Positions 25,192 through 34,185 of a stretch of DNA of 44,021 nucleotides are shown here, piece after piece. This DNA comes from Intrasporangiaceae bacterium (lineage in GTDB: Bacteria > Actinomycetota > Actinomycetes > Actinomycetales > Dermatophilaceae): the NCBI GenBank assembly GCA_012838445.1, contig DUPF01000168.1, forward strand, positions 1 to 44,021, in the 5' to 3' direction. Under the pieces are notes generated by a model. The model saw only the letters and a program-made list of their open reading frames with translations, ran no database searches and was not told the DNA's origin. Position 1 is the stretch's first letter; every line of letters starts with the position of its first letter. The position numbers and the translations under genes are program-made.

Positions 25192-26818
25192 GGGCACTCT
25201 CTTCAGGACGGCGGGCGGGTGCCAGCACGATACCCCGACGTCGACGTCGGATCGCATGCCTGCCCAGGAGCAGGAGGACACCCGCGGAGGCGAGGATCTC
25301 CGGCAGTCGCCCCAGCCGGTCGCTGATCGTCACCCCGGTGCGCACGACAGGAGTGTCGATGAGTTGACGGGCGGTGAACAGGCCGGTCACCTCCGTCGTC
25401 GACCCGTCCGGGGCGATGAATCCGCTGACGCCGACCGTCGAGACGTGCGCGACGGAACGGCCGTGCTCGATGGCCCGGATCCGGCTGATCGCGAACTGCT
25501 GCTCGGCCTCGGCCGAGTACCCGAACGTCGCGTTGTTCGTCTGGACGACGAGGATGGACGGACGGTCCTCGGCGGCGGCCAGGACGTCCCGCATCAGCCC
25601 GTCATAGGCGACCTCGAAGCAGATCGTCGGGACGGCGGTGTATGCGGTGCTCGCCGCCTCCAGGTCGAAGACGACCGGTTCGTCCCCGGCGACGAAATCG
25701 CGCGGGACGAGGTCGACCTTGCTGGAGAGCATCCGGAAGAAGTTCCGGTAGGGGATGTACTCCGCGAACGGGACCGGGTGCTGTTTGACGTACTGTTCGA
25801 CCTCGGCCTCGGTCGTCGGTCCCCCGGGCCGGAAGAGTGGGGCGACGTTGGCGACGGTGGTGCGGCTGCGCTCGACGACGGCCCCGACGAGGATCGGGGC
25901 GTTCGCCGCGGTGACGGCCTCCTGGATGACGGCGGCTGCGTCGGCGTTGCGGAACGGGTCGATGTCGGAGGAGTTCTCCGGCCAGATGACCAGGCTGAGG
26001 TCGTCCGGGCGCACCTCCCCCACCTCGGCGGCGGCGAGTTCCGTGCCCCGGACGTGGTTGTCGAGCACCGCGCGGCGTTCGGCGTTGAAGTCCAGACCGG
26101 GGCGGGGCACGTTGCCCTGGATCATCGCGATCGGCACCGGTGTCCCGTCGCTCGGGCGCGGGATGAGGAACCCTCCGGCGACCATGACACTCGCGGCGCC
26201 GAGGGTCGCCGCCGTCGCCACCCAGCCCACGCCCCCGCTCCCATTCCCGCCATTTCTTCGCGCTTGCGAAGTTGTGGCGGCGGCGGCCGGATGCTCACGC
26301 AGGCGCAGGTCGCGGATCAGGCGAGCCACCGCATACAGACTGGCACCGACGACCGCGACGGCGAAGGTGACCCCCGGGGCGCCCGCGACCGAGGCCCACG
26401 TCGCGAGCGGGCTGTCCGCCTGGCTGAACGCGATCCGCACCCACGGGAACCCACCGAACGGCGTTGTGGAGCGGAGCAGTTCGCTGACCACCCAGGCCAG
26501 CGGCGTCATCAGCACCGGGTGGCGGGTCAGCGTGAGGAGAAGACCGAGAACGGCGATGTAGAGGGACTGCAGGACCGACAAAGCGATCCACGGCAGCATC
26601 CCGACGTAGATCCCGGACCACTCCAGGGTCGGGACGAAGAAGACCATGCCGGCGACGAAGCCGAGGAGGGCCCCGATGGCCGGCCCGGCCCCGGCGCAGG
26701 CGGCGGTGAGCAGCGCGATCCCGACCGGTGCGAGGAACCAGAGGTCGAGCGTCGGGAAGGCCGTGTAGAGGACACCCCCGGCACCGGCAGCAAGGAGCAG
26801 ACGGATCAGCAGGGGCAC
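25178..26818 (-). CDS. lnt: Apolipoprotein N-acyltransferase Lnt
   Basis: This 546-aa enzyme adds the third acyl chain to lipoproteins in the membrane. The N-terminal half has six or more helices (residues ~5-170). After a linker comes the nitrilase-like domain with triad Glu281 (IWPENSS), Lys345 (YVKQHPVPF) and Cys400 (PTICFEV). A last helix precedes the cytoplasmic tail. GTG 26818 has TAGGCT 6 nt upstream, a leaderless start. The linker (about residues 180-191) is encoded by a palindromic repeat at 26247-26280, which also occurs at 41584-41623. The lipoprotein at 9199 is a possible client. Confidence 0.92.
   Translation of the reverse strand: MPLLIRLLLAAGAGGVLYTAFPTLDLWFLAPVGIALLTAACAGAGPAIGALLGFVAGMVFFVPTLEWSGIYVGMLPWIALSVLQSLYIAVLGLLLTLTRHPVLMTPLAWVVSELLRSTTPFGGFPWVRIAFSQADSPLATWASVAGAPGVTFAVAVVGASLYAVARLIRDLRLREHPAAAATTSQARRNGGNGSGGVGWVATAATLGAASVMVAGGFLIPRPSDGTPVPIAMIQGNVPRPGLDFNAERRAVLDNHVRGTELAAAEVGEVRPDDLSLVIWPENSSDIDPFRNADAAAVIQEAVTAANAPILVGAVVERSRTTVANVAPLFRPGGPTTEAEVEQYVKQHPVPFAEYIPYRNFFRMLSSKVDLVPRDFVAGDEPVVFDLEAASTAYTAVPTICFEVAYDGLMRDVLAAAEDRPSILVVQTNNATFGYSAEAEQQFAISRIRAIEHGRSVAHVSTVGVSGFIAPDGSTTEVTGLFTARQLIDTPVVRTGVTISDRLGRLPEILASAGVLLLLGRHAIRRRRRGIVLAPARRPEESAREQI
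26247..26280 (-). repeat. REP-like palindrome, copy 1, inside the lnt coding sequence
   Basis: Arms of 15 nt (26247-26261 and 26266-26280) flank a 4-nt loop, with 12 Watson-Crick pairs and one G-T pair. Read on the minus strand, the first arm CCGCCACAACTTCGC is identical over 15/15 bases to the left arm of the copy at 41587-41601; the second arms differ at three positions. The copy is in frame and encodes the low-complexity linker between the Lnt membrane and nitrilase domains. Confidence 0.75.
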
Positions 26819-26824
26819 CGCGTC

Positions 26825-26830
26825 AGCCTA
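26825..26830 (-). promoter_or_regulatory. -10 box of a leaderless promoter for lnt
   Basis: On the minus strand TAGGCT is followed by 6 nt (GACGCG) and GTG 26818. A GGACCGGTCC palindrome at 26847-26856 falls near the -35 position. Confidence 0.45.
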
Positions 26831-26880
26831 CGTCAGTCGGCTGCCTGGACCGGTCCGGCATGTGCCGTCCCGAGTCGAAC

Positions 26881-27267
26881 TCAGGGCACGACGACGACGC
26901 CGCGGGCGGTTGTGACCACCAGGGGCGGGTCGATGACGTCCGCGGCCGAGGCGCCGCGCTCGGGGTTGCCCCGGGCCACGACCCGGACCTCGAACTCCAT
27001 CTCGCGGCTGCGTCGGCCGGCGCGCACGATCCGGGCCTCGATCTCGATGCAGTCCCCGGCCCGGACCGGACCCTTGAACTGGACATCGGAGTAGCTCGCG
27101 AACAGACCCTCGTTGCCGTCGGTGCGGATCGACATCTCGGTGGCGACGTCCCCGAAGGCGGCCAGGCTGTAGGCGCCGTCGACGAGGTTGCCGGCGTAGT
27201 GCGCGTCGCTGTAGGGCACGTAACGACGGTGCACAACCGTCATGCCGACGAGGTGGTCGTTGCTCAT
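26881..27267 (-). CDS. kal: 3-Aminobutyryl-CoA ammonia-lyase
   Basis: This 128-aa hotdog-fold protein removes ammonia from L-3-aminobutyryl-CoA to give crotonyl-CoA in lysine fermentation. Its length is that of characterised Kal. It shows the RRYVPYSDAHYAGNLVDGAYSLAAFGDVATE start and the hotdog strands CIEIEARIVRAGRRSREMEFEV, described here by their ends (about residues 14-44 and 72-93). By itself it could be any thioesterase-like hotdog. The assignment rests on its place 7 bp after kamE and on the similarity pattern. ATG 27267 is chosen over upstream frames that would enter kamE. Confidence 0.85.
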   Translation of the reverse strand: MSNDHLVGMTVVHRRYVPYSDAHYAGNLVDGAYSLAAFGDVATEMSIRTDGNEGLFASYSDVQFKGPVRAGDCIEIEARIVRAGRRSREMEFEVRVVARGNPERGASAADVIDPPLVVTTARGVVVVP

Positions 27268-27274
27268 GGCGTGG

Positions 27275-28138
27275 TCATTCCTTGCTCTTGGTGGTGCGGC
27301 GGGCGCTGGTCGGGACGGTGGGTTGGACGAGGGCGTGGACGAGATAGGAGGCGACCTCACCGGGGGTGGTGCCGCGACCGAAGATCCGGTCCACGCCGAG
27401 GGAGGCGGCCGCCTTCTCCTCGAAACGCGGTCCCCCGACGATCAGGTGCGGGACCTCACCGGCCGGGAATGCCTCCCGGAACGCCGCCGACATCGCCGTC
27501 GTGTTGTGGATGTGGGCGTCCTTCTGGGTGACCACCTGGGAGACCAGGACCGCGTCCGCGCGGACCTCACGGGCCGCAGCGACCAGATCCGGAATGAGTA
27601 CCTGGGCACCGAGGTTGTGCACGTTGATCTCGCGGTAGTACTCGAGGCCCTTCTCCCCCGCGAAACCCTTGATGTTGAGGATCGCGTCGATGCCGACCGT
27701 GTGGGCGTCGGTGCCGATGCAGGCCCCGACGACGACGAGTTTGCGCCCGAGCCGCTTCTTGATCGCCTGGTTGACCTCCCGGGAGCTGAGCAGCTCGAAC
27801 TCCCGCTCGACCAGCTCGATCTCGCGGATGTCGACGAGATGGTTGACCGGGCCGTAGAGGATGAAGAAGGTGTAGTTCGGGCCGATCGGCTTGGCATGGA
27901 CCAGCAGCGCCGGCTCCATCCCCATGGCGTGCGCGAGCCGGACCGCGGCGCCCTCGGCCCGCTTGTCGTGCTGCAACGGCAGGGTGAAGGACACCTGCAC
28001 CATCCCGTCCCCGGTGGTGTCGCCATAGGGGCGCACGATCGGGCTGACCACCTCGGCTGCAGCGTCCTTGAGGCTGACCTCACCGGGGAGTGGGTTCTTC
28101 CGCCGCCGCCGGGCCTCGTGGGCGCGCACCGCACTCAT
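27275..28138 (-). CDS. kamE: Lysine 5,6-aminomutase beta subunit (B12- and PLP-binding)
   Basis: The 287-aa subunit carries the adenosylcobalamin Rossmann domain. The DxHxxG motif is Asp144-Ala-His146-Thr-Val-Gly149, where His146 is the lower cobalt ligand. Lys157, eleven residues later, matches the PLP Schiff-base Lys144 of the clostridial enzyme, where the cobalt ligand is His133. SQV near residue 200 and VGGPR near 235 complete the B12 site. With KamD it moves the terminal amino group of beta-lysine to give 3,5-diaminohexanoate. It overlaps kamD by 4 bp and is followed by kal. Confidence 0.95.
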   Translation of the reverse strand: MSAVRAHEARRRRKNPLPGEVSLKDAAAEVVSPIVRPYGDTTGDGMVQVSFTLPLQHDKRAEGAAVRLAHAMGMEPALLVHAKPIGPNYTFFILYGPVNHLVDIREIELVEREFELLSSREVNQAIKKRLGRKLVVVGACIGTDAHTVGIDAILNIKGFAGEKGLEYYREINVHNLGAQVLIPDLVAAAREVRADAVLVSQVVTQKDAHIHNTTAMSAAFREAFPAGEVPHLIVGGPRFEEKAAASLGVDRIFGRGTTPGEVASYLVHALVQPTVPTSARRTTKSKE

Positions 28139-29721
28139 TTGGTCTCTCCCGTCTCGAGCAGCGTGATGGCCGGGTTGTCGTATCCGTCGGCGCGCTGGAA
28201 CACCCCGTCCAGCCCCTTGCCCTTGGTCGCGGGCCGGCGCATCGCCCCGAAGGTGCCGTCGGCGATCGCCGCGAGCAGCGGCGGACCGTGCTCGGTGTCC
28301 TCGAGGATCGTCTCGAGCAGCCCGATCGCCTCGCCCAGGACCTGTCGGGCCCGGTTCTGGATGAAGCCGTCGCGGGGCGGGTGGAAGTCCTCGACGAGCC
28401 CTCCTGCGGCGTCCATGACGTAGCGGACGTTCTGCAGGGCGAGGTCCCGGTCGGACAGCCACGGGGTGACGACCGCCTCGGTCATCATCCCGACGAGCAG
28501 GATCCCCTGGCCGGTCATGGCGCCGACGAGGTTGAAGAACCCGTCGAGCAGGTAGCCGCGGAACACGTCCCCGGTCATGTGCTTGGTCGGCGGCATCCAC
28601 TTCAGCGGCGCCTTCGGGAAGAGCTGCCGGGCGAGCAGGGCGTGGGCGAGCTCGAGGCGGAAACTGTCCGGAACGGCCGGGTCGATCTCGAAGGCGTGCC
28701 CGAGGCCGAGTTGCCAGTCCTCGAGGCCGGCCTCCTTGGCGAAGTACTCGTTGAGCAACTGACTGACGGTGACGGTATGCGCCGCCTCGACCGCGTCGGC
28801 GGTCGTCAGGTAGTTGTCCTCCCCGGTATTGATGATGATCCCGGCGCGGGCGTGGATCTGCCGTGAGAAGCGTTGGTCGACGAAGGTCCGGATCGGGTTG
28901 ATGTCCCGGAAGAGGATGCCGTACATGCTGTCGTTGAGCATCATGTCGAGCCGTTCCAGACCCGCGAGGGTGGCAATCTCGGGCATGCACAGTCCGCTGG
29001 CGTAGTTCGTCAACCGGATGTAGCGGCCGAGTTCCCTGCTCGTCTCGTCCAGCGCGGCCCGCATGAGCCGGAAGTTCTCCTGGGTGGCGTAGGTCCCGGC
29101 GTAGCCCTCCCGGGTGGCGCCCTCGGGAACGAAGTCGAGCAGCGACTGTCCGGTGGAGCGGATGACGGCGATGACGTCGGCGCCCTCGCGGGCGGCCTCC
29201 TGTGCCTGCGGGATGTCCTCGTAGATGTCACCGGTGGCGACGATGAGGTAGATCCAGGGCGTGCGCGCCGGATCGCCGTGGCGTTTGATCAGGCGGTCCC
29301 GCTGTCGGCGCTGGGAGTCGATGGTGCGGATCCCCCGCGCCACGGCGGAGCGACTGGCCTTGCGGGCCCGGGTCGCCGCGCCCTTCTCCGGGATCCGGAA
29401 GTCCACTCCCCCGGCCGCCGACTTCTGCGCCAGCGTGAGCAGGTCCGGGGCTGCGTCCCGGACCAGGGCGTCCCACACCGGCATCGTCACGCCGTGCTCG
29501 AGACCGACACTGTCCCGGACGGCGTCGACCAGGTGGTTGACCCACGGGACGTTGTCGTGGTCGGCGCCGGCCAGGCCGGCCAGGCGTAGCGTGGCCCGTT
29601 CCACGCTGACGGTCGTGTGGTTGCGGGCGAGGTCGACCACGGGTCGTCCGGCCTTGCGGGCCAGGCTGCGGGCCCGACGGACGACGGCAGGGTCGAGGTC
29701 GAGGATGCGGCGGGAACTCAC
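28135..29721 (-). CDS. kamD: Lysine 5,6-aminomutase alpha subunit
   Basis: This 528-aa alpha subunit forms the TIM barrel that holds PLP and substrate above KamE's cobalamin. Its length is close to C. sticklandii KamD (about 516 aa). Recognisable blocks are the NVPWVNHLVDAVRD segment near 58-71, YLIVATGDIYEDIPQAQ near 198, the NYASGLCMPEIA loop near 285 and NTGEDNYLTTADAVEAAH near 341. GTG 29721 is preferred over GTG 29742 because TAGGTT (29729-29734) lies 7 nt before it, a leaderless promoter. A large inverted repeat (29744-29785) sits at the -35 region, so expression is probably controlled separately from kdd-pta-ackA. No kamB or kamC follows. Confidence 0.95.
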   Translation of the reverse strand: MSSRRILDLDPAVVRRARSLARKAGRPVVDLARNHTTVSVERATLRLAGLAGADHDNVPWVNHLVDAVRDSVGLEHGVTMPVWDALVRDAAPDLLTLAQKSAAGGVDFRIPEKGAATRARKASRSAVARGIRTIDSQRRQRDRLIKRHGDPARTPWIYLIVATGDIYEDIPQAQEAAREGADVIAVIRSTGQSLLDFVPEGATREGYAGTYATQENFRLMRAALDETSRELGRYIRLTNYASGLCMPEIATLAGLERLDMMLNDSMYGILFRDINPIRTFVDQRFSRQIHARAGIIINTGEDNYLTTADAVEAAHTVTVSQLLNEYFAKEAGLEDWQLGLGHAFEIDPAVPDSFRLELAHALLARQLFPKAPLKWMPPTKHMTGDVFRGYLLDGFFNLVGAMTGQGILLVGMMTEAVVTPWLSDRDLALQNVRYVMDAAGGLVEDFHPPRDGFIQNRARQVLGEAIGLLETILEDTEHGPPLLAAIADGTFGAMRRPATKGKGLDGVFQRADGYDNPAITLLETGETK

Positions 29722-29728
29722 GCACAGA

Positions 29729-29734
29729 AACCTA
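29729..29734 (-). promoter_or_regulatory. -10 box of a leaderless promoter for kamD
   Basis: TAGGTT on the minus strand, then 7 nt, then GTG 29721. Confidence 0.5.
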
Positions 29735-29743
29735 TCAGCCACG

Positions 29744-29785
29744 GCAGGATTTCCGGAGATTGCGGGCCAGTCTCGGAAATCTTGC
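29744..29785 (-). promoter_or_regulatory. Large inverted repeat between ackA and kamD
   Basis: GCAGGATTTCCGGAGA (29744-29759) pairs with TCTCGGAAATCTTGC (29771-29785): 15 pairs including one G-T, one bulged G, and an 11-nt loop. On the minus strand it follows the ackA stop by 22 nt and covers the -35 region of kamD. It could be the terminator of kdd-pta-ackA, an operator for kamDE-kal, or both. Confidence 0.6.
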
Positions 29786-29807
29786 GCCGTTCAGTGGGTG
29801 GCGCCGA

Positions 29808-30943
<1,136 letters not shown>

Positions 30944-30944
<1 letters not shown>

Positions 30945-33019
30945 CAGCGCACCCCCGCCTGGATCGCGGTGATGGCGATCGTGTTGACGATGTCGCGCAC
31001 CAACGCCCCTCGGGACAGGTCGTTGACCGGTTTGCCGAGCCCCTGCAGGATCGGACCGATCGCGACCGCCGACGCCGACCGTTGCACCGCCTTGTAGGTG
31101 TTGTTGCCGGTGTTGAGGTCCGGGAAGATCAGCACGGTCGCGGATCCGGCGACCGGGCTGTCCTTGAGTTTGGTCGCGGCGACGGCCGGGTCGACCGCCG
31201 CGTCGTACTGGATCGGTCCCTCGATGAGCAGCTCCGGGGCCCGCTCCATGACGATCTCGGTCGCGGCCCGCACCTTCTCGACGTCCGCGCCGGTGCCGGA
31301 GGCCCCGGTCGAGTAGGACAGCATCGCGACCCGCGGCTCGATGCCGAACTGGGTCGCGGTGCGGGCCGAGGAGATCGCGATGTCCGCCAACTGGGTCTCG
31401 TTCGGGACCGGGTTGATCGCGCAGTCGCCGTAGACGAGGACCCGGTCCGCGAGGCACATGAAGAACACGCTCGAGACGACCGAGACACCCGGGGAGGTGC
31501 GCACGATCTCCAGCGCCGGGCGGACCGTCGCCGCCGTCGTCGTCACCGTGCCGGAGACCATCCCGTCCGCGAGTCCCTGGTGGACCATGAGCGTGCCGAA
31601 GTAGGAGCGGTCGGTGACGATGTCGGCCGCCGCCTCGACCGTCATGCCCTTGTGCGCCCGCAGTCGGGCGTACTCGTCGGCGAACCCGTCACGCCAGTCG
31701 CTGGTCTGCGGGTCGACGATCTCGATCCCACTCAGGTCGATGCCCCGGTCCCGGGCCACCGCCTGGACCGCATCCGGCTCGCCGAGCAGGGTGAGCCGGG
31801 CGATGCCCCGTTCCTGGACGATCTCGGCGGCCTCGAGGATCCGCGGCTCGGTGCCCTCGGGCAGGACGATGTGGGCCTGCACCGACCGGGCGGTGTCGAC
31901 CAGGTCGTGCTCGAACATCAACGGCGTCACGACCCGCTCGTGGTTCGGGCGATCGTCGTCGGCGAAGAGCGCGCCGGCGTCGATGACACCCTCGACGGCC
32001 GCGATCGCGGCATCGATCTTGCGCTGCGAGGTCGGCGTGATCCGCCCGGAGGTGTGCAGCAGGCGGGAGGCGGTGTCCATCGTCCCCGTCGCGACCGACA
32101 CGATCGGCAGGCTGACATCGACACCGTCGATGAGCCGTGAGACCTGCGGGCTGAGCTCGAACCCACCGTTGAGGATGATGCCCGACAGTGCCGGGAACGT
32201 CGTCGACCGGTGCGCCAGGAGGGTGCCGATGACGATCGCCTCCCGATCCCCGGGGACGACGACGACTCCGCCCTCGATGAGCCGGTCGAGGACGTGCGGC
32301 ATCGTCATCGCGGCGACGACGATGCCGTGACATTCCCGCTCGAGCAGGCTCTCGTCACCGTGGATGAGTCGGCCGCCGGTCGCGTCGAGGTAGTCCTGCA
32401 TCGTCGGGGCGCGCAGCAACGGCACATCCGGGACGACGCACACCGTGGTGTCGGTGACGGTGGCGCTCAGCGCCTCCCGGGTCGCCTCGACGCGCTCGTC
32501 GGGCACCTGGTTGGCGACGACCCCGACGACGGTGGCGTGCTGGTCCCGAGCAGCGGTGATGGCCAGGCGGGCGGCCGTGCTCGTCGCCTGCGGGTCCCGC
32601 TCCTCACCGGGGATGACGAGGAGCATCGGCGCCCCGAGGTTGGCGGCCACCTTGGCGTTGAACGCGAACTCACTCGGGGCCGTCACGTCGGCGAAGTCCG
32701 AACCGATGATCAGGACGGTGTCGAACTGGGCGGCAACGGCATGGAAGCGGTCCACGATCCGGTTCATCGCCGCCTCGACACCGGCGTGCACCTCCTCGTA
32801 GGTCACCCCGATCGCGCCGGCCGGGTCCTGACCGAGATCCTCCATCCCGAGGACGGTGAGTTGGCGGAGCAGGAGTTGCACGAGCTCGTCATCGGGAGCC
32901 GCGATCGGTCGGAACACCCCGATCCGGCCGTGCCGACGGGCGAGTTGGTCGAGGATGCCGAGAGCGACGGCAGATTTGCCGGAGCGTGCGTCAGTGGCGC
33001 TGAGGTAGAGGCTCGTCAC
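30944..33019 (-). CDS. pta: Phosphate acetyltransferase (long type)
   Basis: This 691-aa enzyme converts acetyl-CoA plus phosphate to acetyl phosphate. The N-terminal third is a P-loop BioD-like domain (SATDARSGKSAVALG at 7-21), followed by a DRTGG regulatory domain (~220-330). The C-terminal catalytic PTA_PTB domain (~365-690) has VSGTVTTTAATVRPAL and SYSTGASGTGADVEKV. The three-domain form matches E. coli Pta and most actinobacteria. It starts 9 bp after the kdd stop and overlaps ackA by one base. Confidence 0.97.
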
Positions 33020-33028
33020 GCCACCAAC

Positions 33029-34096
33029 CTAGTGGGAACGAAGACGCTTCTCGAACAGGGTGCGCACTGAAGGGGTCCCGCGGAGCAGATCCAACGCATA
33101 CTCCGCGTGACCGGGGACGTAGCCGTTGCCGACGAGCATGCGCACATCGGCGGCCAACCCCTCGGCCCCGAGCGCGGCCGCGGCGAAGCTCGTCGCCATC
33201 GAGAAGAAGATGATCGTACCGCCCTCCGCGGTGGCCAGGATCGCGGGCTGTTCACAGCCGGGCACATCGACGCAGACGACGGTCACGTCGGCCGGACCAC
33301 CGGCCCCCTCGACCGCGCTCGACAGTCCGAGCGGGGAGCGCGCGTCCGCGATGACGATCTCCTCGGCGAGGTCGGTCCCGGCGAGCATCCCCGCCTCCTG
33401 GGCGGTGGGGACGACCGCGATCCGTCGCCCGGCACCGGCCTGCCGGGCCGCGGCCAGGGCGAGCGAGCCGGACTTGCCCGCGCCACCGAGCACGCACACC
33501 GTCGGCGCCAGACCCCGGGAGGAGACGAACTCGCCGACGACCCGGGCGACCAGCGCCGGCGCCCCGCAGACATCCATGACCATGAGCGCCAGTTCCGGCT
33601 CCAGGTCATCGGGCAGGCGGGCCGCGATCGACCGCGAGAAGAGGATCGCGTGCCCCCGGGCGGGCACCCGCTCCCCCAGCCCGTCCCAGTCGGCCAGTCC
33701 GTCGGTGATCTGCAACGGCGTCAGACTGAGCGAGACGAGGGTGGCGACCTTGTCCCCCACCCGCAGACCCAGGGTGGACTCGGCGCCGACCTCGGCCACG
33801 GTGCCGATGAGCATCCCACCGGACTTGGTCACCGGGTTCTGCATCTTGCCGCGCTCGGCGACGATGTCGAGCACCTCGGCCCGGATCGCCGACCCGTCAC
33901 CACCGTGCTTGTCGTGCAGTTGCCGGTAGGAGGCGGCATCGAGGTTGAGGGTCTCGAAGTCGATGCGCACCTCCCCCGGCCAGATCCGGGCGTCGGCGTC
34001 CAGACGGGTGGCGGCTTGGGGCAGGCTCGTCGGTGCGCCGTCCGCGTCGAGCGGTTCGAGGACGCGGTGCAGACCGACCGGGGACTCAGGGTTCAC
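33029..34096 (-). CDS. kdd: L-erythro-3,5-diaminohexanoate dehydrogenase
   Basis: The 355-aa dehydrogenase oxidatively deaminates 3,5-diaminohexanoate to 5-amino-3-oxohexanoate with NAD(P). It shows the family's GKMQNPVTKSGGMLIGTV block near residue 84-101. The nucleotide-binding loop is VLGGAGKSGSLAL near 198-210, in place of a classical GxGxxG, followed by MATSFAAAALG and GNGYVPGHAEYALDLLR near the end. Length fits the fusobacterial enzyme (about 346 aa). GTG 34096 follows AACGGGAG. It is divergent from kamA and leads the kdd-pta-ackA operon. Confidence 0.93.
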   Translation of the reverse strand: MNPESPVGLHRVLEPLDADGAPTSLPQAATRLDADARIWPGEVRIDFETLNLDAASYRQLHDKHGGDGSAIRAEVLDIVAERGKMQNPVTKSGGMLIGTVAEVGAESTLGLRVGDKVATLVSLSLTPLQITDGLADWDGLGERVPARGHAILFSRSIAARLPDDLEPELALMVMDVCGAPALVARVVGEFVSSRGLAPTVCVLGGAGKSGSLALAAARQAGAGRRIAVVPTAQEAGMLAGTDLAEEIVIADARSPLGLSSAVEGAGGPADVTVVCVDVPGCEQPAILATAEGGTIIFFSMATSFAAAALGAEGLAADVRMLVGNGYVPGHAEYALDLLRGTPSVRTLFEKRLRSH

Positions 34097-34185
34097 GCAA
34101 ATACTCCCGTTCTGATCGAGACATGGTTGAAGATCTTTGGGTGTTGCCGGTGCGAACTGTCAGATTCTCCACTATCCTGCCACCT
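34097..34185. promoter_or_regulatory. Shared promoter region of kdd and kamA
   Basis: This 89-bp divergent gap is AT-richer than its surroundings. On the plus strand TATCCT (34173-34178) lies 7 nt before the kamA ATG, a leaderless -10. On the minus strand CGGGAG precedes the kdd GTG. I found no clear palindrome. An Lrp-type regulator gene lies 2 kb away and is a candidate regulator by position only. Confidence 0.5.

Noticed and set aside
25142..27094. Plus-strand open frame of about 650 codons across lnt and kal
   Set aside because: It is antisense to lnt, whose catalytic Glu, Lys and Cys are all in place; the product is Arg/Gly/Asp-rich without a fold signature.
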